From positions 1-24,013 of the IMG/VR virus record IMGVR_UViG_3300033155_002050: a stretch of DNA of 24,013 bases; one strand, 5' to 3'. The notes beneath the pieces are model-generated. The model was not told the DNA's origin, did no database searches, and saw only the letters and a program-made list of their open reading frames with translations. Numbering within the stretch: the first letter of the stretch is position 1; every line of letters starts with the position of its first letter. Below are positions 6,107 through 13,335 of the stretch, piece by piece. The position numbers were made by a program, and so were the translations under genes. Source of the DNA: a virus.

Positions 6107-6719
6107 AGTAACGTTCGATAGTGTAAATAAATTAATTATTTGCAAATCGGGTGTGACTACATTGGACGCGAAAGTTGACTTTTTTAGCGACATGAAGGAA
6201 GATTGGCAAACAAACGCGCTTTTGAACAAGTTCCGTTTTCCAGTTCGTGCAATCGGTGGTGATGAAACACTATCGGGTGAAACAGCCCCATTGTATGCCT
6301 TTATTGATTATGGCTGGAGAATACGGCCAGATGAAGCAGATCATGTTTTGAATATTACCGGTGGTGCCATTCTTATAGAGGGTGATACCGCCGCGGATCC
6401 ATTTGTTGATACTCTTGGTGATTTTACCGTGAGGGTGAGGATGTATGTGCCGGTAAAGGCCACAATCGTAACGTCCGGGTCCGGTGTTACTGCTCAGGAC
6501 AAAGTTGATATCGCGGATGCAGTTCATGACGAAGTAATCGAAGGAGCCTTGACATTCAGAGAAATGGCCAGGATCTTCTTGGCCGTATTGGCTGGAAAGT
6601 CTTCTGGCGGTGGAACAGTTACCGTTACCTATAGAGATGAAGCCGATACCAAAGACAGAGTGATTGGAACGGTCGATGGAGTTGGAAATAGGTCAGAAGT
6701 CACCCTTGACGGGGCATAA
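6096..6719 (+). CDS. Virion-type protein sharing a domain with the 4043 gene
   Basis: The protein has 207 aa and starts with GTG, preceded by AGAGGA. Residues 1-65 repeat the KED-W-x-T-(N/D)-A...FRFP(V/I) pattern of the 524-aa protein, followed by YGWR. Residues 150-207 (FREMARIFLAVLAGKSSGGG, then TVTYRD, then DRVIGTVDGVGNR) match a C-terminal module I know from many tailed-phage proteins, of the type 'E..R.mLA.laGk...G..t..frd...t..RI..t.D..GnR'. Those proteins lie among tail and fibre genes, and their function is not established. It overlaps the gene before and is followed directly by small coupled genes. Confidence 0.55.
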   Translation: MAVKVTFDSVNKLIICKSGVTTLDAKVDFFSDMKEDWQTNALLNKFRFPVRAIGGDETLSGETAPLYAFIDYGWRIRPDEADHVLNITGGAILIEGDTAADPFVDTLGDFTVRVRMYVPVKATIVTSGSGVTAQDKVDIADAVHDEVIEGALTFREMARIFLAVLAGKSSGGGTVTVTYRDEADTKDRVIGTVDGVGNRSEVTLDGA

Positions 6720-6722
6720 ATT

Positions 6723-6860
6723 ATGTCTTATAATTGGTTCACTAATAATTACTTTCCCACCTGGTTTGTCAGGAATTGGTTTGCCGGAATTATCGCCTCT
6801 GGAGTCCGTTTATACCACATGACTTTCGAATTGGCGAAGAGGACAATAACCTTTGAGTAA
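6723..6860 (+). CDS. Small aromatic-rich protein (45 aa)
   Basis: ATG 6723 to TAA 6858-6860 encodes 45 residues beginning MSYNWFTNNYFPTWFVRNWF. The Trp/Phe/Tyr-Asn pattern resembles short phage peptides built from repeated (Y/W)F units that are found next to tail and fibre genes; their role is unknown. It starts 4 nt after the preceding stop. The next small gene begins inside its last codons. Confidence 0.55.
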   Translation: MSYNWFTNNYFPTWFVRNWFAGIIASGVRLYHMTFELAKRTITFE

Positions 6861-7008
6861 GCGCCAGGCAACATTCACAATCAAAGAAAGAAGCACTGAA
6901 CTTGTGAGTAAAAAACGAAAATTAACTTTTGCAATACTGCAACGAAGTGCAACAACCGCAGTGGCAAAAAGACAAATAGTATTTATCCACGAAGGTGGCG
7001 GACAATGA
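6853..7008 (+). CDS. Small basic repeat protein with TTG start (51 aa)
   Basis: The frame can begin at TTG 6853, which has GAAGAGG 10 nt upstream and overlaps the previous stop (TTGAGTAA). It ends at TGA 7006-7008, overlapping the next ATG (ATGA). The peptide has three short repeats of one unit: SKRQATFTIKERST, SKKRKLTFAILQRSA and AKRQIVFI. A GTG at 6904 is a shorter alternative start. Tight overlaps on both sides and a good ribosome site support it, though the rare start and small size keep it uncertain. Confidence 0.5.
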   Translation: MSKRQATFTIKERSTELVSKKRKLTFAILQRSATTAVAKRQIVFIHEGGGQ

Positions 7009-7331
7009 GTTTACCAACTATAGATGAAAAATCTACATCATATTTAACAGTAACCTTGCTCGATAAAGATGAAGCAGCCGCTCAACCATCGTCCGCTACT
7101 TATGATGTTTATGATGAAACATCTGACGCCTATATCAAACAAGATATCGCTCTCGTATTTACGCTCGGCGTAACTGAAATCACCCTTGACGCAGACGACG
7201 CAGAGATATTGGGCTCCGCCAACTATGAACGAAGAATTGTAACAGTGCATGCATTGTATGCAACAGACGACGAACTTCACGCAGAATACACCTATAGGGT
7301 AAAGAACCTCCACTGGACACCAACGCCCTAA
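7005..7331 (+). CDS. Small beta-sandwich phage protein
   Basis: The 108-aa product follows a pattern seen in phage tail and fibre regions: T-x-Y-L-x-V-x-(L)-x-D near residues 11-22, a central strand YDVYDE, then EITLDADDAEIL, and a terminal EYTYRVKNLHW. It is predicted to be a single Ig-like beta-sandwich, so a small structural or baseplate-linked part is likely. Its start overlaps the previous stop (ATGA). Confidence 0.5.
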   Translation: MSLPTIDEKSTSYLTVTLLDKDEAAAQPSSATYDVYDETSDAYIKQDIALVFTLGVTEITLDADDAEILGSANYERRIVTVHALYATDDELHAEYTYRVKNLHWTPTP

Positions 7332-7363
7332 TTAACCTTACGACCTGTAGACAGGAGTGCAAA

Positions 7364-7579
7364 ATGGGACGAGAACAAAGAAATAGAGCAATACGGCAGC
7401 AAATTAATTACAAACCGGGACATCCCGGGAACGAGACAGAATACTCGTTTACCCCACATATACGTAATTTTATTATCAACAAGAAGAAAATTACCCGCAA
7501 CACAGTGACAAGACGCTGCGGTGGTACTCGTGCGTTATATCAACAAATGAAAAATGTCGACAAAGCGAGGGCTCAATAA
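7364..7579 (+). CDS. Unknown small basic protein (71 aa)
   Basis: ATG 7364 follows AGGAG by 6 nt. The 71 residues are rich in Arg, Lys, Asn and Gln with no hydrophobic segment and one Cys. The stop overlaps the next start (TAATG). High positive charge suggests nucleic-acid binding, without a recognisable motif. Confidence 0.5.
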   Translation: MGREQRNRAIRQQINYKPGHPGNETEYSFTPHIRNFIINKKKITRNTVTRRCGGTRALYQQMKNVDKARAQ

Positions 7580-8037
7580 TGGCATACGATAGTGCACCAG
7601 ACACGATCAAGCATGCTCACATGGTTCATCAACTAATTGAGATTTTTAACACTCAATTACGCCGGGCAGGCTCCGTTCACGACATGTCGAAATTGTTCGA
7701 ACCAGAGAAATCTGCTTTCGACGCATGGACACCGCGCTTGAATGAAACTGAGTACGGGTCAACCGATTACCAGGAGGCCCTGGATGGGCTAAAGCCCGCT
7801 TTAGACAATCATTACGCCGAGAACTCACATCATCCAGAGCATCACGAAAACGGCATCGCAGGGATGACGCTCGTAGATCTTGTTGAGATGTTTTGTGATT
7901 GGAAAGCAGCCTCAATGAGACACGCAGATGGTAACTTTTTAACATCGCTGGCTATTAACGAAACCCGGTTTGACTTACCAGAAGAAGTAATAGAAATTTT
8001 TTATAATACTGCCAAAGAATTCGGGTGGGATAAATGA
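7579..8037 (+). CDS. DUF5662-like protein
   Basis: A 152-aa alpha-helical protein with the His/Asp pattern of the DUF5662 family: HDMSK (34-38), HYAENSHHPEHH (78-89), then DLVEMFCDWKAASMRH (100-115). The spaced His and Asp residues suggest a metal site of HD-domain type. The family is common in phages and its reaction is not established; nucleotide hydrolysis is a reasonable guess. Start and stop overlap both neighbours (TAATG before, ATGATGA after). Confidence 0.7.
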   Translation: MAYDSAPDTIKHAHMVHQLIEIFNTQLRRAGSVHDMSKLFEPEKSAFDAWTPRLNETEYGSTDYQEALDGLKPALDNHYAENSHHPEHHENGIAGMTLVDLVEMFCDWKAASMRHADGNFLTSLAINETRFDLPEEVIEIFYNTAKEFGWDK

Positions 8038-8195
8038 TGATTACTGCATTAAAGGTTGCGGCCTTCCTATTTTACTTCAGTTCTGCGCCGGTATTGATAA
8101 TCGGAATGGCAAATGAAGACACGGCAATAATGTTATCTGCAGTTGTTATGTATGCATTGGGGTGGTTTCTCGCCATGACGGTAGGTAACAAATGA
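8034..8195 (+). CDS. Small two-helix membrane protein (53 aa)
   Basis: ATG 8034 (or the adjacent ATG at 8037) to TGA 8193-8195. Two apolar segments (about residues 4-25 and 32-50) are separated by a short acidic turn, so a helical hairpin in the inner membrane is expected. It overlaps the gene on each side by 4 nt. I recognise no family. Phage membrane peptides of this kind can be superinfection-exclusion or lysis accessory proteins. Confidence 0.5.
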   Translation: MMITALKVAAFLFYFSSAPVLIIGMANEDTAIMLSAVVMYALGWFLAMTVGNK

Positions 8196-8401
8196 GTAAA
8201 TTGATATTCGACCATTCACCTTGGGACGATGGAACGGATATTATTACCGTCCGGCCGGACTGGGAAAAGTTATGGAGATGCGCTCCTATTGGTATGTGTT
8301 TGAGTAAACGGGATGCAAAAATAATAGCAGAGTGGATACAAGGTGCATATAAAGAAATTGAACAAATCGTCAAGAACGGTTACGAGGAAGAAAATGATTG
8401 A
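8192..8401 (+). CDS. Unknown small protein (69 aa)
   Basis: Starts in an ATGA overlap with the membrane peptide and ends 8 nt into the next gene. It contains PWDDG and a terminal acidic helix (AYKEIEQIVKNGYEEEND). No family is recognised. Its place in a chain of overlapping genes supports translation. Confidence 0.5.
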   Translation: MSKLIFDHSPWDDGTDIITVRPDWEKLWRCAPIGMCLSKRDAKIIAEWIQGAYKEIEQIVKNGYEEEND

Positions 8402-8729
8402 AAAATACGAAGAAAAGATAGAAGAGGTCCTCCAGTCACATTCCGGACAAATGCCAGCCGCTGTATGGGCCGTCATGGCTATTGCTCGTGCGATTATCGA
8501 GCTGGCTGATGCGGTTCGGTACCGAACCGCTATGGTGCCATTTGTTCAGCCAGTATACCCGGTAAACCCTCCTTACGAGATTATTTGCACTGGGCAGACA
8601 GATGAAGAGTGCTCTCCATCTCCAATTTGCCCTTATTGTTCCATGTCACTCGATACCGCAGGCAATTGTACGAATACCCACTGCTACCAGGCGGGTATTG
8701 GTAAAGTTTTCGGGACCGATAGTGATTAA
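8394..8729 (+). CDS. Small protein with C-terminal zinc-ribbon-like Cys cluster
   Basis: The best start is ATG 8394, with GAGGAAG 4-5 nt upstream; an upstream in-frame ATG at 8343 has no such site. The 111-aa product begins with an acidic helix, has a hydrophobic helix near residues 20-40, a Pro-rich linker, and a Cys-rich end (CPYC...CTNTHC) that probably binds zinc. The coding sequence contains copy 2 of the dispersed palindrome (8511-8530). Function unknown. Confidence 0.55.
   Translation: MIEKYEEKIEEVLQSHSGQMPAAVWAVMAIARAIIELADAVRYRTAMVPFVQPVYPVNPPYEIICTGQTDEECSPSPICPYCSMSLDTAGNCTNTHCYQAGIGKVFGTDSD
8511..8530. repeat. Dispersed palindrome, copy 2
   Basis: GCGGTTCGGTACCGAACCGC is a perfect 20-bp palindrome inside the gene at 8394. 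Relative to the other copies the outer base pair is changed on both sides (T to C on the left, A to G on the right), which keeps the dyad. Confidence 0.85.
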
Positions 8730-9051
8730 CCAATTTAGGCCGGCTCCAAAGCCTCTCAAGAAGGGTAAAAAACGCAAAAAATCGCGTATTATCTCAAGTT
8801 ACGTTACGAAAGAAAGAGATGGTGTTTGTCTCTATGGGTTATCGACAGGCAAGACTTGCAGTGCGGGCCTTGACCCACACCATATAAAACCGAGAGGAAG
8901 TGGTGGAGCAGATACGGCAGAAAACCTTATTACACTATGTCGCTTCCATCACGACAGAGCACAACAGAATAGTATTCGGCGCGGCGAACTACGCAAGATA
9001 TTGGCGCAATACCACAAGTATGAGTATACGCCAGAGGAGCTAGACGAATGA
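8722..9051 (+). CDS. HNH endonuclease
   Basis: I chose the GTG at 8722, which overlaps the previous stop, giving 109 aa. TTG 8698 is an alternative and an ATG further up lies deep in the upstream gene. After a very basic N-terminus (KKGKKRKK) the HNH core is clear: Cys36 and Cys46, DPHHIKPRGSGG (51-62), Asn68, and LCRFHH (72-77), with Cys46/Cys73-type zinc ligands around a beta-beta-alpha metal site. HNH proteins near phage terminases nick DNA and can assist packaging or cos cleavage. This one sits three genes before TerL. A free-standing homing nuclease is the alternative. Confidence 0.85.
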   Translation: MINQFRPAPKPLKKGKKRKKSRIISSYVTKERDGVCLYGLSTGKTCSAGLDPHHIKPRGSGGADTAENLITLCRFHHDRAQQNSIRRGELRKILAQYHKYEYTPEELDE

Positions 9052-9314
9052 AACATCCTAAAACATTTATAGAAAAGGCGCCACAGGTACGCGCCATCCT
9101 TCTCGGTGACGAAAATGTCCAAATCGTTATGCGATGGATTGGGCAGCATTCGGCTACACCCTTATATCAACGCATGAACGATACCTTTATTATTGATTTG
9201 CTTGAGGGCGATCTTATTATCGAAATCGGTTGGTGGGTATTACGCCATGCCGATGGAACTTTTTCAGCTTGTACACAGGAGTTTATGGATGAAAACTACG
9301 AAGAATACGTGTAA
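9048..9314 (+). CDS. Small conserved phage protein
   Basis: 88 aa, starting in an ATGA overlap with the HNH gene. It matches a widespread short phage family with the order 'RAI.L.geN...I..WI', 'EGd..i..G.W.lR...G.f..c...F...Y': here VRAILLGDENVQIVMRWIG (13-31), LLEGDLIIEIGWWVLRHADG (51-70) and EFMDENYEEYV at the end. Its role is unknown. Confidence 0.6.
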   Translation: MKHPKTFIEKAPQVRAILLGDENVQIVMRWIGQHSATPLYQRMNDTFIIDLLEGDLIIEIGWWVLRHADGTFSACTQEFMDENYEEYV

Positions 9315-9334
9315 CAATACGAGGGAGCAATATA

Positions 9335-9736
9335 ATGGGATTAGTACTCGCTGACCACAATCTTCAAGAAGCATTGGAAAACGTAGGAAAGGGTTGGCAT
9401 CACGAAATCTATCAACTATACATGCTCCGGCAATTTCATCCGACTGTAAAAGTTGCTCAGGTAAAAGAAAAGTTCGGACAATTGCGTTTTTATGTTGACG
9501 GTGGAACAGACGAATGGTATAATGCAATGTATAAGATAATTAATGTCGCAGACACCAAGTGTGAAATATGCGGCCGGCCGGGCAAAACACGGCCAACTGG
9601 TTGGATCATGACACTCTGTTGGCGCCATTACGCAAAAATGTTATTATTCAACAAATATGTTCGAAGAAACAAAGTAAAGCAAATGAAGTCTATCCTAAAA
9701 AGGAGACTAAATGCAAATCGCACAAATAACCCTTGA
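9335..9736 (+). CDS. Zinc-finger phage protein with KEKFGQLRFY motif
   Basis: 133 aa with GAGGGAG upstream of ATG 9335. It carries GWHHEI near residue 20, the motif VKEKFGQLRFY (43-53) and a later pair of putative zinc ligands, CEICG (about 76-80) and LCWRHY (about 94-99), then a Lys/Arg-rich tail. The combination is recurrent in phage genomes as a small protein of unknown function, possibly binding nucleic acid. The 3' end overlaps the next gene by 26 nt. Confidence 0.6.
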   Translation: MGLVLADHNLQEALENVGKGWHHEIYQLYMLRQFHPTVKVAQVKEKFGQLRFYVDGGTDEWYNAMYKIINVADTKCEICGRPGKTRPTGWIMTLCWRHYAKMLLFNKYVRRNKVKQMKSILKRRLNANRTNNP

Positions 9737-10310
9737 TGGAAGAGTATTTCTTGACAATGGTGAAGAGCTTGTTGGGCTTCACAGCGTGTCGTCCAGACCC
9801 AATATAATGGATGACCAGTTACGCATTACGTTACACCTTGAGTATTCAATGCATGACATCGTGCGCGCTCGTGACACAATGGGCCCAGGAATGCTACCGA
9901 GGCTAGAGGGCACTGATATGGGGGCATTTATGCAGAATACTCCACAGGCTGTCCAAACAGACCTTATGCGTGACAGATATGAAGATGCGCTCCGTAGAGT
10001 TAGCGTTCTCGAGGCGGATATTGCCAGGCAGGGGAGGCCATTTGCACAGACCGCAAACCTGGGAATAACTGTGGGAACAACGGCGTTGTCGTCCCGGCAC
10101 GTCACAACAGGACCATGGCAATACTGGGCCGACAGTGCCGGACCCCCTCAATTAGAACCAATCGACAGAAATCGTTTTGCCAACATCGAAGAAACGCTTG
10201 ATACACTAATTGGTATAAGCGATGATCCAGCACCGGCAATACAAGAAATGGCAGATGCCGGCAGAACAGTAATTATGATAGATGGAGAAAGGCAAGGCTA
10301 TGAGGCCTAG
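9711..10310 (+). CDS. Unknown protein preceding the terminase (199 aa)
   Basis: AAGGAG precedes ATG 9711. Residues 1-50 look beta-rich, residues 83-107 form a likely coiled coil (DRYEDALRRVSVLEADIARQ), and the end is acidic. The position directly before TerL is the usual place of the small terminase subunit, but I see no helix-turn-helix. An unrecognised small terminase or an unrelated virion-linked protein are both open. It overlaps the terminase start. Confidence 0.5.
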   Translation: MQIAQITLDGRVFLDNGEELVGLHSVSSRPNIMDDQLRITLHLEYSMHDIVRARDTMGPGMLPRLEGTDMGAFMQNTPQAVQTDLMRDRYEDALRRVSVLEADIARQGRPFAQTANLGITVGTTALSSRHVTTGPWQYWADSAGPPQLEPIDRNRFANIEETLDTLIGISDDPAPAIQEMADAGRTVIMIDGERQGYEA

Positions 10311-11793
10311 TGACCAACATATTTTACCACTCGCCTGGCGCAAGTCTGGACAGTTTCATATCGCAACAGAATGGTACTTAAGAGGTTGGACACCCCTTCC
10401 TTACCAGTATGCTTTTCACCAATTCTCAGTCCCGAACGTTACATTTATAGCCGGCATCGCTGCCGGCAAGACCATTGGTGTTGCCGGTTCGTATTTCATG
10501 GATTGTCTTTCGACTCCTTACTTCAGGGCTTTAAATACTTCCGTCACTGCCAAGCAAGCAAGTCTTGTTTACGACATGATGGAGACCTGGATTGAGGACA
10601 ATCCAAGGATAGAGCCCCTGATCGATGGTATGAGTCTTCGGCCGTACCCCTCTATTACATTTAAGAATTATTCACATATGGAATTTAGGACAGCCGGAAA
10701 TGATGCCCGGTTTATCCGTGGATCCGAGTACGACCGCATCAATTTCGACGAAGCCGGCCTCGACATGACTGGAGGCATTTCCAAAGTCCTTAGAGGTCGT
10801 CTTCGTGGTACCAGGCCCGACGGAACTACCCGGTTAGCACGTTTTGACGTCACAACTTCCCCAACTGATGCTCCCTGGCTGCGCGAGAGGGCCGAAAGGG
10901 GCACTAAAGGCCATGCTGATGCAGATTTAGCCCTTTATCGATTTATGAGGGTGGAAACCTACGATAATACGCATTTGACACCAATGCAAATTCTTGCCAT
11001 GGAAGCAGATTACCCTCCGGAAATGATTGATGTCGAAATGAAAGGAATGTTCCCAGACTATGGCTATTCCATGTTCGCGTCCGGAAACATACGTGCATGT
11101 GTTGACCAAAGTCTCTATGATGCTGCCTATATTGCGCTCAATCCCGAAAGTGATAATAAAAAGGACATCAAGCCCGGATATAACCTCGGTGAAGATCCCA
11201 GGCACGGAATTTTCAAAATTGAGCTCCCTAGAATCCCCGGGAATATATACGTACAGGGCGGAGACCCTGGTACTGAGAATTTCCCGAAACGTTCGGCTGG
11301 CGTTGTCATGGTTTTCGACGTCACTGACATGCCTCTCAAAAAACTTGTTTATTTCGACTGGGTCTCGGGAAAAGGTTCTTACAATCCTTTTCTTCAAAGT
11401 TATAAGTATGCTCTTAAAAAATATGATCCCATACTTAAGGGCATTGATAACACCGGAACCCAAAAAGCTATTGACGAGTTAGCCTTTGAAAATTATGGTA
11501 TTACGGTCGATGGGCTTAATTTTGGCTCTGAAAAACAATCCATGTTGAATGCATTATCCCTTGATATAGGGAATCATCATCTTCGTTTCCCGCCAATTCA
11601 AGGCCTACTAAAGCAACTTGGTACCTATTCGCTGGCGCTTGACAAAAAAATTGCCCAGGACATTGTTATGACGATGGCAGAAATATCACACCTCTCTCGG
11701 TATGTTCCAGCAGTCCGCGGGGAAAAAGATCCGCCGGCAAAGAAAAGTAATCACAGAAGCCGTAAAAGAACCAGTAGCAGAAGACGTAGATAA
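10300..11793 (+). CDS. terL: Terminase large subunit
   Basis: DNA-packaging motor, ATPase plus nuclease. I chose ATG 10300, with GGAG/AAGG upstream, over ATG 10282, giving 497 aa. The Walker A-like loop is AGIAAGKT (51-58), Walker B with catalytic Glu is RINFDEA (146-152), and a coupling motif TTSP lies at 185-188. The nuclease (RNase H-like) domain shows GGDPG (320-324), GIDNTG (381-386) and a later Asp near 454. It ends in an Arg/Lys/Ser-rich tail (RSRKRTSSRRRR), unusual in composition. The start overlaps the preceding gene by 11 nt. The portal follows five genes later, so the packaging genes are not adjacent. Confidence 0.9.
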   Translation: MRPSDQHILPLAWRKSGQFHIATEWYLRGWTPLPYQYAFHQFSVPNVTFIAGIAAGKTIGVAGSYFMDCLSTPYFRALNTSVTAKQASLVYDMMETWIEDNPRIEPLIDGMSLRPYPSITFKNYSHMEFRTAGNDARFIRGSEYDRINFDEAGLDMTGGISKVLRGRLRGTRPDGTTRLARFDVTTSPTDAPWLRERAERGTKGHADADLALYRFMRVETYDNTHLTPMQILAMEADYPPEMIDVEMKGMFPDYGYSMFASGNIRACVDQSLYDAAYIALNPESDNKKDIKPGYNLGEDPRHGIFKIELPRIPGNIYVQGGDPGTENFPKRSAGVVMVFDVTDMPLKKLVYFDWVSGKGSYNPFLQSYKYALKKYDPILKGIDNTGTQKAIDELAFENYGITVDGLNFGSEKQSMLNALSLDIGNHHLRFPPIQGLLKQLGTYSLALDKKIAQDIVMTMAEISHLSRYVPAVRGEKDPPAKKSNHRSRKRTSSRRRR

Positions 11794-11807
11794 AAGGAGA
11801 AAGCTCC

Positions 11808-12368
11808 ATGTTAGTTTACACCATTATTGAAAAAGGCGTTTCCCTAGAAGAAGTTGCAAATGCCTCAAAAGACATGTTTGAAAACGGAATGACACCGATC
11901 ACTGGTCTTCCAAACAGCCCGTCCGTGACGGAAGCAGTTGCTAGATGCGATGCGGTTGTCGTTCTTGAACACCCAGGTACCGTGCGGGATAGTTTCTATG
12001 ATTTTGACGGCATATCCGTTTACACATATCCAGACTTGCCCGCACTGTCTTCTACTGAAGTCCGGTATCCTAAACAGGTGCAAGGTTTTATTCAAAAGAT
12101 TATGGGTATGTATAGGGTACATCTTCGAAAAAACGAAGACTATTCCCCGGCAAATATCATGGGCGCGGGTGAGATTGGCATCGTAACAAGGCTGTGGGAC
12201 AAGATGGCCCGATTGATGAACTTAACCGGGTTCGATATTCAAGTTCAGTCCAGTTCATTCCGTGAACCGAAAGAGCCCAAGCATGAAAGCATTGAAGACA
12301 ATGCCATGGACATGGCCGTCTATTCTATTATATTCCAACTCTTCCGAGAGGATAAATGGGCAAAGTAA
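11808..12368 (+). CDS. Nmad1/DUF1599-like nucleotide-metabolism protein
   Basis: 186 aa, with AAAGGAGAAAG upstream. Residues 95-186 contain KNEDYSPANI (108-117), GEIGIVTRLWDKMARLMNL (121-139) and EDNAMDMAVYSII (163-175). This fits the 'K..DY...GE.G...R..DK..RL...D.A.Y' pattern of DUF1599 (nucleotide modification associated domain 1), an all-alpha fold related to MazG-type pyrophosphatases. Residues 35-80 (VTEAVARCDAVVVLEHPGTV, then a FDGISVYTYPDLP strand) look like part of a Rossmann-type nucleoside deoxyribosyltransferase/DUF4406 domain. Family knowledge links both domains to unusual or recycled nucleotides. The substrate is unknown. Confidence 0.65.
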   Translation: MLVYTIIEKGVSLEEVANASKDMFENGMTPITGLPNSPSVTEAVARCDAVVVLEHPGTVRDSFYDFDGISVYTYPDLPALSSTEVRYPKQVQGFIQKIMGMYRVHLRKNEDYSPANIMGAGEIGIVTRLWDKMARLMNLTGFDIQVQSSSFREPKEPKHESIEDNAMDMAVYSIIFQLFREDKWAK

Positions 12369-12553
12369 CCGCAGAGGAACTTGCCGAGCAATTTCATGAG
12401 ATCTACGAAGAAATTGCTCCCGCGCACGGATACAAGACCAGAGACGGAACTGCAGTGCCGTGGGAAGAACTGCCAATGAACAACAAGATGTTAATGATTA
12501 TGACATGCAGGATAATCCTGCTGAGGGCTGCAGATGGCAAAATACAATTTTAA
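12356..12553 (+). CDS. Unknown small protein (65 aa)
   Basis: ATG 12356 follows GAGAGGA and overlaps the preceding stop by 13 nt. The product is helical and acidic at the N-terminus (AEELAEQFHEIYEEIAP), and has a Met-rich segment near residues 40-50. The stop overlaps the next start by 20 nt. No family recognised. Confidence 0.5.
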   Translation: MGKVTAEELAEQFHEIYEEIAPAHGYKTRDGTAVPWEELPMNNKMLMIMTCRIILLRAADGKIQF

Positions 12554-12782
12554 TTGTAAAAAGTGTGGTATACTGGAGATAGAACACCCGATGGTTGAAG
12601 ATCATCCGGAGGTGTGTCCAAATTGTGGAGGTGATATTACCCGAATATTTAATAACCCGGGTATCATGTTTCGAGGGTCGGGGTTTTACAAGACAGACAA
12701 AATTCTTTCCGAGCCAACTCCAGACGAAGTCACCGAAATGAAGTTGGCCGAAAACGCCAGAGATCGATTGAGTAGAGCATGA
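12534..12782 (+). CDS. FmdB-like zinc-ribbon protein
   Basis: 82 aa. The N-terminus Y-x-F-x-CKKCG (4-12), then CPNCGG (about 28-33), is a four-Cys zinc ribbon. It is followed by FRGSGFYKTDK (about 46-56), the signature of the FmdB-type putative regulatory family. The exact role of these proteins is unknown; they may bind nucleic acid or regulate transcription. The start lies within the preceding gene and the stop overlaps the next ATG (ATGA). Confidence 0.8.
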   Translation: MAKYNFNCKKCGILEIEHPMVEDHPEVCPNCGGDITRIFNNPGIMFRGSGFYKTDKILSEPTPDEVTEMKLAENARDRLSRA

Positions 12783-13051
12783 TAATTTCCACACATACCG
12801 GCAAAATTATTCATCACAACAATTGCACGCATTGTGTTTTTAGAAACAACAAGAATATTGGAACCAAAAGCAAGAAAAGGATACAAGAAAGATGTATATT
12901 ACATAATCGTATACTCACACCACCTAATTCGGACCAAAAACGCACTTGTGACGACTACACACAGGTAAATTGTCAATGTGAAGCGTGTTTAGACAAGTAT
13001 AAGCGTTTCGATACCGAAACACTACTTGACAAAAAGGATAAAGCATGGTAA
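12779..13051 (+). CDS. Cys/His-rich small protein
   Basis: 90 aa, starting in an ATGA overlap. It has eight Cys and several His in pairs (HHNNCTHC near 12-19, RCILH, CDDY, CQCEAC near 66-71), so one or two zinc sites are likely. Basic residues lie between the pairs. I recognise no family. It forms a pair with the FmdB-like gene before it. Confidence 0.55.
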   Translation: MIISTHTGKIIHHNNCTHCVFRNNKNIGTKSKKRIQERCILHNRILTPPNSDQKRTCDDYTQVNCQCEACLDKYKRFDTETLLDKKDKAW

Positions 13052-13326
13052 CATTTAGTTGTACACCACAGGAAGTGGACATCATTGAAGACATCGAAGA
13101 AGTAGGCTACGGTGAATTATTCGATGTAGTGAAACCGGATGACATACACAAGGGTGTAACAATCGAAGTCACAAAACACGAGGCATTTCAATTACTACTC
13201 AAAGAACTTCGAAATCAGGAAGCATTCAATAAAGTCATTATTCATGGAAGCCTACCGGCGTATGGCACCTTCGAGGGTCATACCGAGGGTGGGCGTTTGT
13301 GCGTAAAGAAGTTCAAGTTTAGCTAA
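13045..13326 (+). CDS. Unknown small protein (93 aa)
   Basis: ATG 13045 lies 10 nt after AAAGGA and overlaps the preceding gene by 7 nt. The N-terminal half is acidic (VDIIEDIEEVGYGELFDV), followed by a helix (HEAFQLLLKELRNQEAF) and a basic end. No family recognised. It ends 9 nt before the portal gene. Confidence 0.5.
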   Translation: MVTFSCTPQEVDIIEDIEEVGYGELFDVVKPDDIHKGVTIEVTKHEAFQLLLKELRNQEAFNKVIIHGSLPAYGTFEGHTEGGRLCVKKFKFS

Positions 13327-13335
13327 CGGAACCCT

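Noticed and set aside
8343-8393. Upstream ATG at 8343 for the Cys-cluster protein, and likewise ATG 8602 (HNH), ATG 10282 (TerL) and ATG 16230 (scaffold)
   Set aside because: These lie far inside upstream genes or lack ribosome sites, while starts at 8394, 8722, 10300 and 16290 fit better by spacing or overlap.
10927-11463. 178-codon open frame on the minus strand opposite TerL
   Set aside because: It lies fully inside a well-supported terminase gene, has no ribosome site or recognisable family, and is explained by codon use of the plus-strand gene. The same holds for long minus-strand frames opposite 4043 (4661-5161), the portal (13440-13973, 13888-14400) and the scaffold (16493-16945).
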